In this document: positions 9,001 through 15,603 of the stretch, piece after piece
Position numbering within the stretch: position 1 is the first letter of the stretch
Layout of the letters: the number at the start of each line of letters is the position of its first letter
From: UBA940 sp964464465
GTDB taxonomy: Bacteria > Bacteroidota > Bacteroidia > Bacteroidales > Rikenellaceae
Assembly (NCBI GenBank): GCA_964464465.1
Contig: CAYXGF010000016.1
Span: 1 to 31,557, forward strand
Reading direction: 5' to 3'
Length of the DNA stretch: 31,557 nt
Made by a program: the position numbers and the translations under genes
The notes under the pieces: model-generated
What the model was told of the DNA's origin: nothing
Databases searched by the model: none
The model's input: the letters and a program-made list of their open reading frames with translations, nothing else

Positions 9001-9163
9001 ATGTATCCGTGCGCGCCTGCTCGGCGGAAGGATAAAGATAGAATGTGGAACGCATGGGCTCGCGTCCCTGCCCGAACACTGCGGAATCGTTCCATGCAGG
9101 AGCCGATGCAAAGGAGAAGATGCTAAAAACTGCACACAGAAAAAATAAAGACAAACGTTTCAT
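6065..9163 (-). CDS. lacZ: Secreted glycoside hydrolase family 2 beta-galactosidase
   Basis: A 1032-residue LacZ-type GH2 enzyme that hydrolyses terminal beta-galactosides. Residues 1-20 (MKRLSLFFLCAVFSIFSFAS) form a signal peptide, so the protein acts in the periplasm or outside, unlike E. coli LacZ. Order of domains: sugar-binding jelly roll (about 60-235, with PVPGIWEMNGYGDPVY), Ig-like domain (240-340), TIM barrel (345-640), second Ig-like domain, and the C-terminal beta-sandwich small chain (about 770-1025). The acid/base is Glu465 in WSMGNEAGFG and the nucleophile is Glu528 in MCEYAHAMGNSMGG; NRHEMNP (358-364) is also conserved. The true substrate may be a host or plant galactoside and cannot be told from sequence. 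There is no SusC/D or polysaccharide locus beside it. Confidence 0.95.
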   Translation of the reverse strand: MKRLSLFFLCAVFSIFSFASAPAWNDSAVFGQGREPMRSTFYLYPSAEQARTDTYAGSPFYESMNGEWKFFWAEDADMCPDGFYRRDFDDSSWPTIPVPGIWEMNGYGDPVYINTGWAWRGKAPSNPPIVPVKDNHTGSYRHLFTVPAQWRGKDVFIHFGSVTSNLELWINGKRVGYSEDSKLPVEFDITRYLENGENLIAAKVMRWCDGTYLEDQDFWRMSGIARDVYIYARDRKRMEDIRITSGLADGYTAGVLNVSAWFTHGVKSAEFVLRDGGHVVDRTVVRPSSDGHTDFSFFVPDVKRWSAEEPNLYTLTVEVSDGRRITEAAAQSVGFRSVEIRDGQLLLNGQPVYIKGVNRHEMNPVGGYLLSRDDMLRDIRIMKDLNINAVRTCHYPDDPLWYELCDRYGLYVVDEANLESHGMGYGKESLAHRQDYAAAHLARNRRMVLRDKNHPCVIIWSMGNEAGFGENFKAVYDWIKSYDSSRPVHYERAGLNPQTDIYCPMYPPYDYCVKYCESNPHRPLIMCEYAHAMGNSMGGIGEYWNLIRRYPCFQGGFIWDFADQALYRENPDGCITFTYGGDYRADDPTDESFNCNGVVAADRTLHPHAYEVAYQYRPILTSDCDAACGKVDVFNDNFFVGTGNYIMEWELLADGCPVKSGCVPDFDIAPRCSAVLDLGFDASPWVSQGMEVVLNVRYRLKNPVPIHCRPSGIEYAAWDRIRISEYDFAASMRFDESGERVILSRDESGVTVAGEGWNIFFDADGFLSSYDRGGRRMLAGALVPCFRRACTDNDRGARLNERCRVWRDAVPRLQTLETAYEGACAVIRAVYSVCGTGAALTLVYTVNPKGEILVSERMTRGKGEQQPSLMRFGMRTAMPGRYCEVNYYGLGPWENYSDRSASAILGRYCQSVDEQYHTGYVRPQESGTRTGLRSWAVTSRMQEGLEFVSGDEFSASASPFSLEQIDCDTEFSVRHPSELKLKGLTYVHIDLRQMGVGCVNSWGALPSDEHMLPYGDYAFEFMIRPWVPVCRQ

Positions 9164-9245
9164 GGGTCGGCGGTTTTATACCCGGTTGTCCGCAAAAAAG
9201 ACGACTTCCGCCGTTGCAGAGCATCCGGATGAAATTACTTGCAGA

Positions 9246-9284
9246 TACAAAGATAATCTTTTGTCGCAAAAAACTATATTTGTA
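9246..9284. promoter_or_regulatory. Divergent lacZ/rnhB promoter region, 39-bp quasi-palindrome
   Basis: On the - strand TATCTTTG (9255-9248) and on the + strand TATATTTG (9275-9282) both match TAnnTTTG exactly and point away from each other, toward lacZ and rnhB. They lie in an imperfect inverted repeat centred at 9265: outer arms 9246-9255 and 9275-9284 match in 9 of 10 positions, inner arms TTTTG and CAAAA sit at 9259-9263 and 9267-9271. Neither box has a TTTG at the usual 19-21 nt distance; the nearest TTTG is 11 nt upstream in both directions. Confidence 0.5.
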
Positions 9285-9306
9285 CTGGCTTTAAACAATT
9301 ACGACG

Positions 9307-9906
9307 ATGCTGCAAACATGTTTCCGGGCAGGATGTGCCGAGGCAGGGTGCGACGAAGCCGGACGCGGATGTCTGGCCGGACCGGTGTTCGCCGCCGCGG
9401 TGATACTGCCTGACGATTTTTTTCATCCGCTGCTCAACGACTCCAAACAGATGAGCCGCAAGAACCGTGAGCTGCTGCGCGGGATAATAGAAAAGGAGGC
9501 CGTCACCTGGGCCGTGCAGCAGGTATCGGCACAGCGCATAGACGAGATAAACATCCTCAACGCATCGTTCGAGGGAATGAACAATGCCGTCCTGCATCTG
9601 ACCGTCACGCCGCAGCATCTTCTCATCGACGGCAACCGTTTCCGCACCACGTGCGACATTCCGTATGACTGCATAGTCGGAGGCGATGCCAGATACGCCA
9701 ACATAGCCGCCGCCTCGGTTCTGGCAAAGACGCACAGGGACGAACTGATGATGCGCCTTGCCGCCGAGTTTCCGGAGTACGGCTGGGAGTCGAACAAAGG
9801 ATACCCCACAAAACAGCATCGCGAGGCCATAGCCCGGTACGGACTGTCGCCGCATCACAGGCTGTCGTTCAACAGCGGCGCGGGGCAGCTGTCGCTGTTC
9901 GAATAA
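9307..9906 (+). CDS. rnhB: Ribonuclease HII
   Basis: RNase HII removes ribonucleotides from DNA and degrades RNA in RNA-DNA hybrids. The 199-residue length is typical. The metal-binding core begins with GCDEAGRGCLAGPV, in which Asp16 and Glu17 are the first acidic ligands. A third acid is in LLIDGNRF near residue 105, and the last is in ASVLAKTHRDELM near residue 140, followed by YGWESNKGYPTKQHREAI. The start at 9307 gives the N-terminal extension of about 13 residues usual for Bacteroidales. The TATATTTG box lies 25 bp upstream. The stop is followed by a 73-bp gap before the sigma-factor operon. Confidence 0.96.
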   Translation: MLQTCFRAGCAEAGCDEAGRGCLAGPVFAAAVILPDDFFHPLLNDSKQMSRKNRELLRGIIEKEAVTWAVQQVSAQRIDEINILNASFEGMNNAVLHLTVTPQHLLIDGNRFRTTCDIPYDCIVGGDARYANIAAASVLAKTHRDELMMRLAAEFPEYGWESNKGYPTKQHREAIARYGLSPHHRLSFNSGAGQLSLFE

Positions 9907-9979
9907 AAAAACTGCGCCCGCGGCGTAACATTTCGTCGCACTGTTCGTCATACACACAAAAAGAGAGACCCAAAAAGAG

Positions 9980-10483
9980 ATGGAGAGTGCCGAATTTACA
10001 GAATATTTTCTTGCGCTGAGGAGTTCGGTACTGCGTCTTGCCAGAAGAATAATGCGCAGCGAGAAGGATGCGGAGGACGTCGTATCCGACGTATACGAGA
10101 AGTTTCTTTCGGACCCGGATAAAACGGAGCGCTACGACAACCTGCAAGGCGCCATCATGACCTCGGCGCGCAACCTGTGCTATGACTATCTCAAAACGGA
10201 AAGACGGCACAGAGAGCTTAACACATCAATCTTCACGACGCAAAGCCATACTCCGCCGGCAGAATACGGCGGCGACACAGCGGCCATAGTGGAGAAACTG
10301 ATAGACTCGCTGCCCGATAAACAGAGGGAAGCGGTGCGTATGAGGGATATCGAGTGTATGGAATTTTCGCAGATAGCATCCGTCACGGGCATGAGCGAGA
10401 GTGCGGTAAGAGTATGTCTGTGCCGCGGACGGAACACCCTGCGGCAGAAAATGGAAAAGATAATGAATCATGGAGTACGATAA
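9980..10483 (+). CDS. RNA polymerase sigma factor, ECF (sigma-70 family)
   Basis: A 167-residue two-domain sigma factor. Region 2 covers about residues 5-75: RRIMRSEKDAEDVVSDVYEKF is the core-binding helix 2.2-like segment, and the -10-recognising part includes ARNLCYDYLKTERR. A variable linker (80-108) is followed by region 4 (110-160): LPDKQREAVRMRDIECMEFSQIASVTGMSESAVRVCLCRGRNTLRQKM, read here only as the usual sigma-4 HTH. It would direct core polymerase to a small regulon, probably including its own operon, which contains exported proteins. The stop overlaps the next gene by 14 nt, so the two are translationally coupled, as expected for a sigma factor and its regulator. No clear TAnnTTTG box was found in the 73 bp upstream; a self-recognised promoter is possible. 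Confidence 0.92.
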   Translation: MESAEFTEYFLALRSSVLRLARRIMRSEKDAEDVVSDVYEKFLSDPDKTERYDNLQGAIMTSARNLCYDYLKTERRHRELNTSIFTTQSHTPPAEYGGDTAAIVEKLIDSLPDKQREAVRMRDIECMEFSQIASVTGMSESAVRVCLCRGRNTLRQKMEKIMNHGVR

Positions 10484-10892
10484 AAAAGATATAGAAAAGC
10501 TGCTCGAATCCTATTACAACGGCAACACTACTCTCGAACAGGAAAGGTTGCTGCGCGACTGTTTCGCCGCATGCAAGACGCCGACACACGGCGGTGCAGC
10601 GGATGCGGCGGTGCTCGGAGGTCTGGCAGCGATTGTCCGCCGACGCAGAAATCGCCTGCGCCGAAGGATAGTTCTTGCAGCCGTACCGGCAGCGGCGGCA
10701 GTGGGCGTTGCGGTCATGCTGGCGGCGTGGCAAAGAACGGAACCTGCGCCCGAAGCGTACTGCACTGTCAACGGAGAGCCTATAACGGATTTGCAGTCGG
10801 CGGAAAAATACACGAACGAAATCCTCGGCAGAATAGATGACGCCATACCTGAAAAACAGATGCTTATTCTCGACAAACTGATTATAAACTGA
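10470..10892 (+). CDS. Small single-pass membrane protein, candidate anti-sigma factor
   Basis: A 140-residue protein with no named family that I recognise. Residues 1-35 (EKLLESYYNGNTTLEQERLL) form an acidic helical cytoplasmic part of a kind common in Bacteroidetes proteins encoded after ECF sigma factors. An Arg-rich stretch (57-66) then precedes one membrane segment at about 67-87 (Ala/Val-rich). The periplasmic part (88-140) contains YCTVNGEPITDLQSAEKY. There is no HCC-type zinc-finger anti-sigma motif. Translational overlap with the sigma gene and the single-pass topology suggest it holds the sigma factor at the membrane; that role is inferred. Confidence 0.7.
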   Translation: MEYDKKDIEKLLESYYNGNTTLEQERLLRDCFAACKTPTHGGAADAAVLGGLAAIVRRRRNRLRRRIVLAAVPAAAAVGVAVMLAAWQRTEPAPEAYCTVNGEPITDLQSAEKYTNEILGRIDDAIPEKQMLILDKLIIN

Positions 10893-10905
10893 AAAACTCA
10901 AAGAC

Positions 10906-11736
10906 ATGAACAAAAGAATACTTATTCTTGTCACAATCCTCCTGTATGCGGTTTCGGCCGCCGCACAGATGAAGATTACGTCGGACAAAGGAGACATTCT
11001 GACAATCGAACAGAGCAAAAACAGCAAGATAACGACCATAGGTGTCTGCGGCATCGAATTCGGCATAACAGGCAGCGGAGACAACAGCATCAACGTTCCC
11101 GGCAGCAGGAAAAAGAGAGGAAACAAAGGCACGTATTACTCGAACCACCTCGGTATTTTCGAACTCGGATTCAATATCGTCGCCTCCTCGCGGTACGACG
11201 CATACCCGGAGAATGAAAAGGGATTCATAGAGCTGAACACCGGAAAATCGACCCAGGTGAACCTCAACATAGTATCAGGCTCCGTGTCTCTGAACAGCAG
11301 CAAAACTCTCGGCTTTGTCATAGGAGCCGGATTGCAGTTCAACAACTACCGTTTCTACGACCCCGTGACTCTCAGGAAAACGGACGGAATGATTCATCCC
11401 GAGCCGATAGACCTCACAACCACACGCTTCAAGAAATCGAAATTCACGTCGTTCGGAATATGGGTTCCCGTAATGTTCGAAGCTGCGATAAGAAATGACT
11501 TTTTCGTCGCGGCGGGCGTGTACGGCTCCCTCAACATGTGCGGTCATACCAAATACTCCGCACCAAAAAGCAAAATGCACGGCATTTACATCGCTCCGCT
11601 CACCGGCGGAGTGACGGCCCGCATAGGTTTCGACAAAATATACATAATGGGAAACTACAATCTGAGCTATCTGTTCATGAAAGACAAAGGACCGGAAATA
11701 AACATGCTCAGCGTCGGTTTCGGTCTGGGATTTTAA
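10906..11736 (+). CDS. Outer-membrane beta-barrel protein (PorT-like), third gene of the ECF operon
   Basis: A 276-residue exported protein. Residues 1-21 (MNKRILILVTILLYAVSAAA, then Q) form a signal peptide. From about residue 75 onward the sequence alternates hydrophobic and polar residues in strand-sized blocks, such as LGIFELGFNIVA, TLGFVIGAGLQFNNYRF, FGIWVPVMFEAAI, FFVAAGVYGSL and LTGGVTARIGF. It ends in the aromatic SVGFGLGF, as outer-membrane barrels do. This fits a small 8-10 stranded barrel. The N-terminal part (22-70) is Thr/Ser/Lys-rich and may be a periplasmic segment. The gene starts 13 nt after the previous stop and ends 12 nt before the DUF4252 gene, so it belongs to the sigma operon. 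No specific function is known. Confidence 0.8.
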   Translation: MNKRILILVTILLYAVSAAAQMKITSDKGDILTIEQSKNSKITTIGVCGIEFGITGSGDNSINVPGSRKKRGNKGTYYSNHLGIFELGFNIVASSRYDAYPENEKGFIELNTGKSTQVNLNIVSGSVSLNSSKTLGFVIGAGLQFNNYRFYDPVTLRKTDGMIHPEPIDLTTTRFKKSKFTSFGIWVPVMFEAAIRNDFFVAAGVYGSLNMCGHTKYSAPKSKMHGIYIAPLTGGVTARIGFDKIYIMGNYNLSYLFMKDKGPEINMLSVGFGLGF

Positions 11737-11748
11737 TTTTCAGAAAGC

Positions 11749-12219
11749 ATGAAAAAGTACATTACGGCAATATTGCTCACCATTCTTCCGATTCTGCTGC
11801 CGGCACAGGGCGCCGACTTCGACTTTCTGATGAAAAAGTACGAGGGCAGAAAGGGAATAACTACATTCGCAATCTCGGGAAAGATGCTGCAATCCGTCTC
11901 AAAGAGCGACGACAGCGCACTCTCGGAGATAGAGTCGCTGAAAATCATAATACGGAACGACAGCGAGAATCCTGACGGAGAACTGCCGGCGGATTTAAGC
12001 GGCAATCTCGACCTGCTTCTGACGAAAGGCAAATACACCGAAGTATCATCGTTCTCGGAAAACAGTACGGGCGTGAAGATATATCTTGCCAGTACGAAGA
12101 AATCGAAGCACTACATATATACCGTAAGCGAAAACGGCATACCGGTCTGCATAATATATCTGAACGGAGACATCGACATCGCCCAGATACGCAAGGTAAC
12201 ATCCAGACTCAGGAAATGA
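11749..12219 (+). CDS. DUF4252-family exported protein
   Basis: A 156-residue protein with signal peptide 1-20 (MKKYITAILLTILPILLPAQ). The mature part follows the DUF4252 pattern: FLMKKYEGRKGITTFAISGKML near residues 24-46, a central ESLKIIIRND strand, then LLLTKGKYTEVSSFSENSTGVKIYL and a C-terminal strand-helix pair ending GDIDIAQIRKVTSRLRK. The family occurs in Bacteroidetes and has no known biochemical role. It is the last gene of the ECF sigma operon, so its product is probably an envelope protein whose level follows that sigma factor. Its stop is 1 nt from the stop of the convergent PAP2 gene. Confidence 0.82.
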   Translation: MKKYITAILLTILPILLPAQGADFDFLMKKYEGRKGITTFAISGKMLQSVSKSDDSALSEIESLKIIIRNDSENPDGELPADLSGNLDLLLTKGKYTEVSSFSENSTGVKIYLASTKKSKHYIYTVSENGIPVCIIYLNGDIDIAQIRKVTSRLRK

Positions 12220-12220
12220 C

Positions 12221-13024
12221 TCAGAAAGTCATCGAGAAAGCGGCGCCGAGACTTCTGCCGTCATAGAAAGGCGTACAGTTGGCATACCTGTCGCGCCCGG
12301 CCCTGCGACCCGAGAAGAACAGACGCTGCCACACCGGAAACATCCAGTAGCCTACCTTGGCGCTGAGTATTCCTATGCCCGCGCCGGCCAGCACATCGGT
12401 GACCCAGTGGCGGTGGTTATAGACACGGCACACACCTATCCCGGACGCAAGAACATATGCTCCCACACCTATCCACGGAGAGAACTCCTTATACTCCATA
12501 CGCAGAATCTCCGCACCCATGAAAGCCGTGGCCGTATGCCCCGACGGAAAAGAGTTGCGCGCCGAACCGTCCGGACGCCTCTCGCGCACTGTGTACTTGA
12601 CGGCATTCACCATCGCGCCCATGGCGATGTACGAAGTGGCTATGATTATCGTGCTTTCAAGATAGCTGTGACGCCCCCTGACACCGCTCAGATTGAGTCC
12701 GTAAACGCTAACCAGAGGCACGTACTGCGCGAAATCGTCAACATATATTCTCGGATACTTCGGCTTGTCGAAATAATCGTTGACACTGCGGTTAATACTC
12801 CTGACAGCCGGCACGGCGAGCCCCGTCACACCGGCGCCAATCAGAACGGCAGGCGCTATAATCTGCGTGCCGCGGAACTTGCAGAAACGTTTTTCCGATT
12901 CGTGCCGAAGACGGAAATCCTCACTATAATTATACGCAGAGTCTTTTTCATGCATCGCCGGCGAGCCGCAGACCCTGCCGCACATCGCAAGAAAAGTTGC
13001 TATTATACATAAAATATGTCGCAT
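12221..13024 (-). CDS. PAP2-family membrane phosphatase
   Basis: A 267-residue protein with an N-terminal signal or anchor segment (residues 3-20) and several later hydrophobic helices. All three PAP2 active-site motifs are present: KYTVRERRP (Lys143, Arg150, Pro151), PSGH (160-163), and R-x5-H-x3-D in CRVYNHRHWVTD (Arg200, His206, Asp210), where Cys replaces the common Ser before Arg200. Enzymes of this family remove phosphate from lipids such as undecaprenyl pyrophosphate, phosphatidylglycerophosphate or lipid A; which one cannot be told here. A TATATTTG -7 box lies on the - strand at 13051-13044, 20 bp upstream of the start. Confidence 0.9.
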   Translation of the reverse strand: MRHILCIIATFLAMCGRVCGSPAMHEKDSAYNYSEDFRLRHESEKRFCKFRGTQIIAPAVLIGAGVTGLAVPAVRSINRSVNDYFDKPKYPRIYVDDFAQYVPLVSVYGLNLSGVRGRHSYLESTIIIATSYIAMGAMVNAVKYTVRERRPDGSARNSFPSGHTATAFMGAEILRMEYKEFSPWIGVGAYVLASGIGVCRVYNHRHWVTDVLAGAGIGILSAKVGYWMFPVWQRLFFSGRRAGRDRYANCTPFYDGRSLGAAFSMTF

Positions 13025-13043
13025 CTTACAGAATGAATTGTCG

Positions 13044-13051
13044 CAAATATA
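13044..13051 (-). promoter_or_regulatory. -7 box of the PAP2 gene
   Basis: TATATTTG on the - strand matches TAnnTTTG exactly, 20 bp before the start codon at 13024. No TTTG lies at the usual -33 spacing, and the surrounding sequence is AT-rich, so chance matches are more likely here. Confidence 0.4.
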
Positions 13052-13140
13052 TATAAAAAACTAAGAAACGATATAAAATATTATACACGCGCGCGACATA
13101 TGAAATATCTCCCTAAGACACAAAGTGTCCGGCAGAGAAC

Positions 13141-13174
13141 AAAAAAGCTCCCGTATCATGATTGATACGGGAGC
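13141..13174 (-). terminator. Intrinsic terminator of the outer-membrane barrel gene
   Basis: Perfect 12-bp stem with arms 13147-13158 and 13163-13174 and a 4-nt loop. On the - strand it is followed by a run of six T (13146-13141). It lies 26 bp past the stop of the barrel gene that ends at 13200 and separates it from the PAP2 gene. Confidence 0.93.
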
Positions 13175-13199
13175 GTGCCAAGACTGCCGATACGGCTGT

Positions 13200-14018
13200 C
13201 TAAAACTTCAAACCGAGCATGAACTGCCACGAATTGAGCCGCATCCTGTACTCCTGCTCGCGGTCCACAACGGTAAACACCTGTCTGCTCTTGGCGAACG
13301 GAACACTGTTGCTTATGTCTATCACGACGTGCCAGAACTCGAACGAGACGCCATACCTGAAAAACACGGCGGGGTTCTTAATATCCACACGGTTTATCAA
13401 ATATCCGCCCGTTGTCTGGGATACCATGTCGCTCAGACCGGAATCTATATCGAACTTACGGCTCTGTCCCAGTCTTGCGGAAAACTGAGGTCCGAGATAT
13501 ATACGGAATATCGAATACTTGAAACCGAACTCGACGGGAATGTCGAGTGAATGAGTGACAATTTCGCTGCGGATGAACTTGCCCTCGTTTCCGGAGAACT
13601 TCATGTGCGTGCTCAGCGTACGGCTGTTATGGTAAAGCGCTTCGAGCTGTATGTTGAACTTACCGAAATTGACACGGCCAAACGCACCGGCATCCCAGCC
13701 TACACCAAGATTCTCGTTGGTGACGCTGTACAGACCGACTCCCTGAAACTTGTGAGTAAACTCTATCTGCGAACTCTTGGTTATGCCGGTCGTATTGACA
13801 CCGCCCTTGACACCCCATTCGAAACGTTTCCTAATCTGGGATTCGGCATATGCCTGGGCCTCCCACGTCTTGACCTCCCTGTCCTCGTAACCTTTCTTGG
13901 CAACTTTCTGAACATATACCGTATCCGGCACAGGGGCGGCATACCGGACATCAATCTGCGAAAAGGCGGCTGAAAATGACAAAACGGAGGCGAGAGTAAA
14001 CAAAAACTTACTTTTCAT
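13200..14018 (-). CDS. Outer-membrane beta-barrel protein (PorT-like)
   Basis: A 272-residue exported protein. Signal peptide 1-20 (MKSKFLFTLASVLSFSAAFS) is followed by a short linker and a region rich in charged residues (30-65). Barrel-like strands start at FEWGVKGGVNTTGI (about 67-80). Later strands include VGWDAGAFGRVNFGKFNIQLEALYH, read as two strands, LDIPVEFGFKYSIFRIYLGPQFSARLG, and a terminal SWQFMLGLKF ending in Phe. The pattern GVKGGVN...G near the first strand is typical of the Bacteroidetes outer-membrane beta-barrel (PorT/OmpA-like 8-stranded) family. There is no OmpA peptidoglycan-binding domain. It is a single-gene unit with its own terminator and a TATATTTG box at 14062-14055. 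No specific role is known. Confidence 0.82.
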   Translation of the reverse strand: MKSKFLFTLASVLSFSAAFSQIDVRYAAPVPDTVYVQKVAKKGYEDREVKTWEAQAYAESQIRKRFEWGVKGGVNTTGITKSSQIEFTHKFQGVGLYSVTNENLGVGWDAGAFGRVNFGKFNIQLEALYHNSRTLSTHMKFSGNEGKFIRSEIVTHSLDIPVEFGFKYSIFRIYLGPQFSARLGQSRKFDIDSGLSDMVSQTTGGYLINRVDIKNPAVFFRYGVSFEFWHVVIDISNSVPFAKSRQVFTVVDREQEYRMRLNSWQFMLGLKF

Positions 14019-14054
14019 AAAGAATCAATTCTTTTTATAAACAGTTTCGACATA

Positions 14055-14062
14055 CAAATATA
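14055..14062 (-). promoter_or_regulatory. -7 box of the barrel gene
   Basis: TATATTTG on the - strand is an exact TAnnTTTG match, 37 bp before the start at 14018. The -33 region has only a partial match. It faces away from the mrp promoter in the same 180-bp gap. Confidence 0.45.
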
Positions 14063-14168
14063 ATCAATATTGGAAGACTTTCACCCATCGAATACAACAA
14101 TAACGAAAAACTGTCAACATATGTGCCCGACAGGCAGGAACGCATACATATTGTTAGTGCAAATTCGT

Positions 14169-14176
14169 TATCTTTG
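14169..14176 (+). promoter_or_regulatory. -7 box of mrp
   Basis: TATCTTTG matches TAnnTTTG exactly and ends 22 bp before the mrp ATG at 14199, a normal leader length. A TTG occurs 15 nt upstream of the box, shorter than the usual 19-21 nt. Confidence 0.5.
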
Positions 14177-14198
14177 CGTCACTCATAAAAAATCCTTT

Positions 14199-15242
14199 AT
14201 GCAAGAGATAGAAAACATTCTACGCCAGGTCCTGCATCCCGAAACGGGCGACAACATAGTGGACGGCGGAATAGTGGAAAGAACATCTTCCGAAGAGGGC
14301 AGAATAACGGTATGGCTCAAATTCAAGAGAAACCGAGACCCTCTGTCGGTATCGATTAAAAAACAGGTCGAGAACGTTCTGCGCGAAGCGTATCCCGGGA
14401 CCACGGTTTCGGTATTCATAACCGAGGGACAGGTTCCGCAGGCGAAAAAACAGACGGCGCCGCCCGACAAAAGAATCGCCGGAATAGACAGGATAATCGC
14501 CGTTGCGAGCGGCAAGGGCGGCGTGGGCAAGAGCACCGTGACGGCCAATCTCGCAACGGCGCTGCATGCGGCAGGCCACAGGGTCGGAATACTGGATGCC
14601 GACATATACGGACCCTCGCAGCCGAAGATGTTCGGCGTAGAGGGATACATACCCGACGCCCGCAACGTAGACGGAGCCGAGATGATGCTTCCGGCCGTAA
14701 GCCACGGGATAAAGATAATGTCGATAGGCTTTTTCATAAAACCGTCCGACGCCCTGATATGGCGCGGTCCGATGGCTACCAACGCCCTCGGGCAGCTTCT
14801 GAGACAGACGCTGTGGGGAGAGCTGGATTTCCTGCTCATAGACATGCCTCCCGGAACAGGCGACATACACCTGGCCATAGTCCAGCAGCTGGCCATGGAC
14901 GGAGCAGTGATAGTCTCAACACCGCAGCAGGTGGCCGTATCGGACGTAAGGCGCGGAGTGAGCATGTTCCGCACCGAAGGAATAGACGTTCCGGTGCTCG
15001 GAATCATCGAGAACATGTCGTGGTTCACTCCGGCCGAACTGCCGCAGAACCGTTACTACATCTTCGGCCGCGGAGGCGCAAAAGAGCTCGCACGGCAGGA
15101 AAACATCGATTTCCTGGGCGAGATACCTATAATACAGTCCGTGATGGAGTGTTCGGAAAACGGGCAGCCGGCTTCGGCACTGTCGGGACAGGCCGCGCAG
15201 TACTATCGTGAAATAGCCGAAAAGATTGTCGGCAAGATGTGA
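14199..15242 (+). CDS. apbC: Mrp/ApbC-family Fe-S cluster carrier ATPase
   Basis: A 347-residue P-loop NTPase that carries Fe-S clusters to apoproteins. Residues 1-90 are an N-terminal MIP18/DUF59 domain (EIENILRQVLHPETGDNIVDGG). The ATPase follows: deviant Walker A ASGKGGVGKSTVTANLA near residues 104-120, DADIYGPSQPKMFG (switch I), LLIDMPPGTGD (Walker B) and a later GIIENMSWFTP. The CxxC expected in many Mrp proteins just after this point is absent here; the sequence runs SWFTPAELPQNRYYIFG. The upstream-open frame begins at 14070, but the ATG at 14199 follows the -7 box and gives the family-typical N-terminus. It borders the candidate replication origin; its codons end in A far more often than in T. 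Confidence 0.94.
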   Translation: MQEIENILRQVLHPETGDNIVDGGIVERTSSEEGRITVWLKFKRNRDPLSVSIKKQVENVLREAYPGTTVSVFITEGQVPQAKKQTAPPDKRIAGIDRIIAVASGKGGVGKSTVTANLATALHAAGHRVGILDADIYGPSQPKMFGVEGYIPDARNVDGAEMMLPAVSHGIKIMSIGFFIKPSDALIWRGPMATNALGQLLRQTLWGELDFLLIDMPPGTGDIHLAIVQQLAMDGAVIVSTPQQVAVSDVRRGVSMFRTEGIDVPVLGIIENMSWFTPAELPQNRYYIFGRGGAKELARQENIDFLGEIPIIQSVMECSENGQPASALSGQAAQYYREIAEKIVGKM

Positions 15243-15370
15243 ATACGGTGTTGAAAAGCGGTGAACAAAGGTTTACAACTTTCGACAAACGTGAGGAAAT
15301 AAAAGTTATTCATTTTTCATCACAGTTTACCGACACAAAACAGGCACCGAATGTTGAAAATCCGGACAGT

Positions 15371-15409
15371 GTGCATATGTTCAAAACGAGTCGTGCACAT
15401 GTTGAAAAC
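15371..15409 (+). repeat. 17-bp direct repeat pair carrying DnaA-box-like elements
   Basis: GTGCATATGTTCAAAAC (15371-15387) and GTGCACATGTTGAAAAC (15393-15409) match in 15 of 17 positions with a 22-bp pitch, about two helical turns, so both would present the same DNA face. Confidence 0.75.
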
Positions 15410-15540
15410 CCGATGCGGGCATGACATACGCGATAGATTCACAGCACAATCGGTGCCGCAGGAAGAACGATTTTTTGCCGCATAAGTTTTTATAACTATT
15501 TTTACGGTTGTAAAACACGACGATATCAACACTTTGAACA

Positions 15541-15603
15541 GCTATTATTCTTATTCATATTATTTAAATTTAAATATATAAAAGAATAAAAAGATAAAAG
15601 ACA
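15541..15603. other. AT-rich block, candidate DNA unwinding element
   Basis: In 15541-15600 only about eight bases are G or C. The block contains a perfect 16-bp palindrome (TATTTAAATTTAAATA, 15561-15576) and polypurine A-rich runs. It lies directly after the box cluster and upstream of nadA, where an origin's melting region would be expected. Confidence 0.6.

Noticed and set aside
7043..9148. 701-codon open frame antisense to the beta-galactosidase
   Set aside because: It lies wholly opposite a clear GH2 gene with intact active sites; its translation has no domain pattern and looks like a codon-bias shadow.
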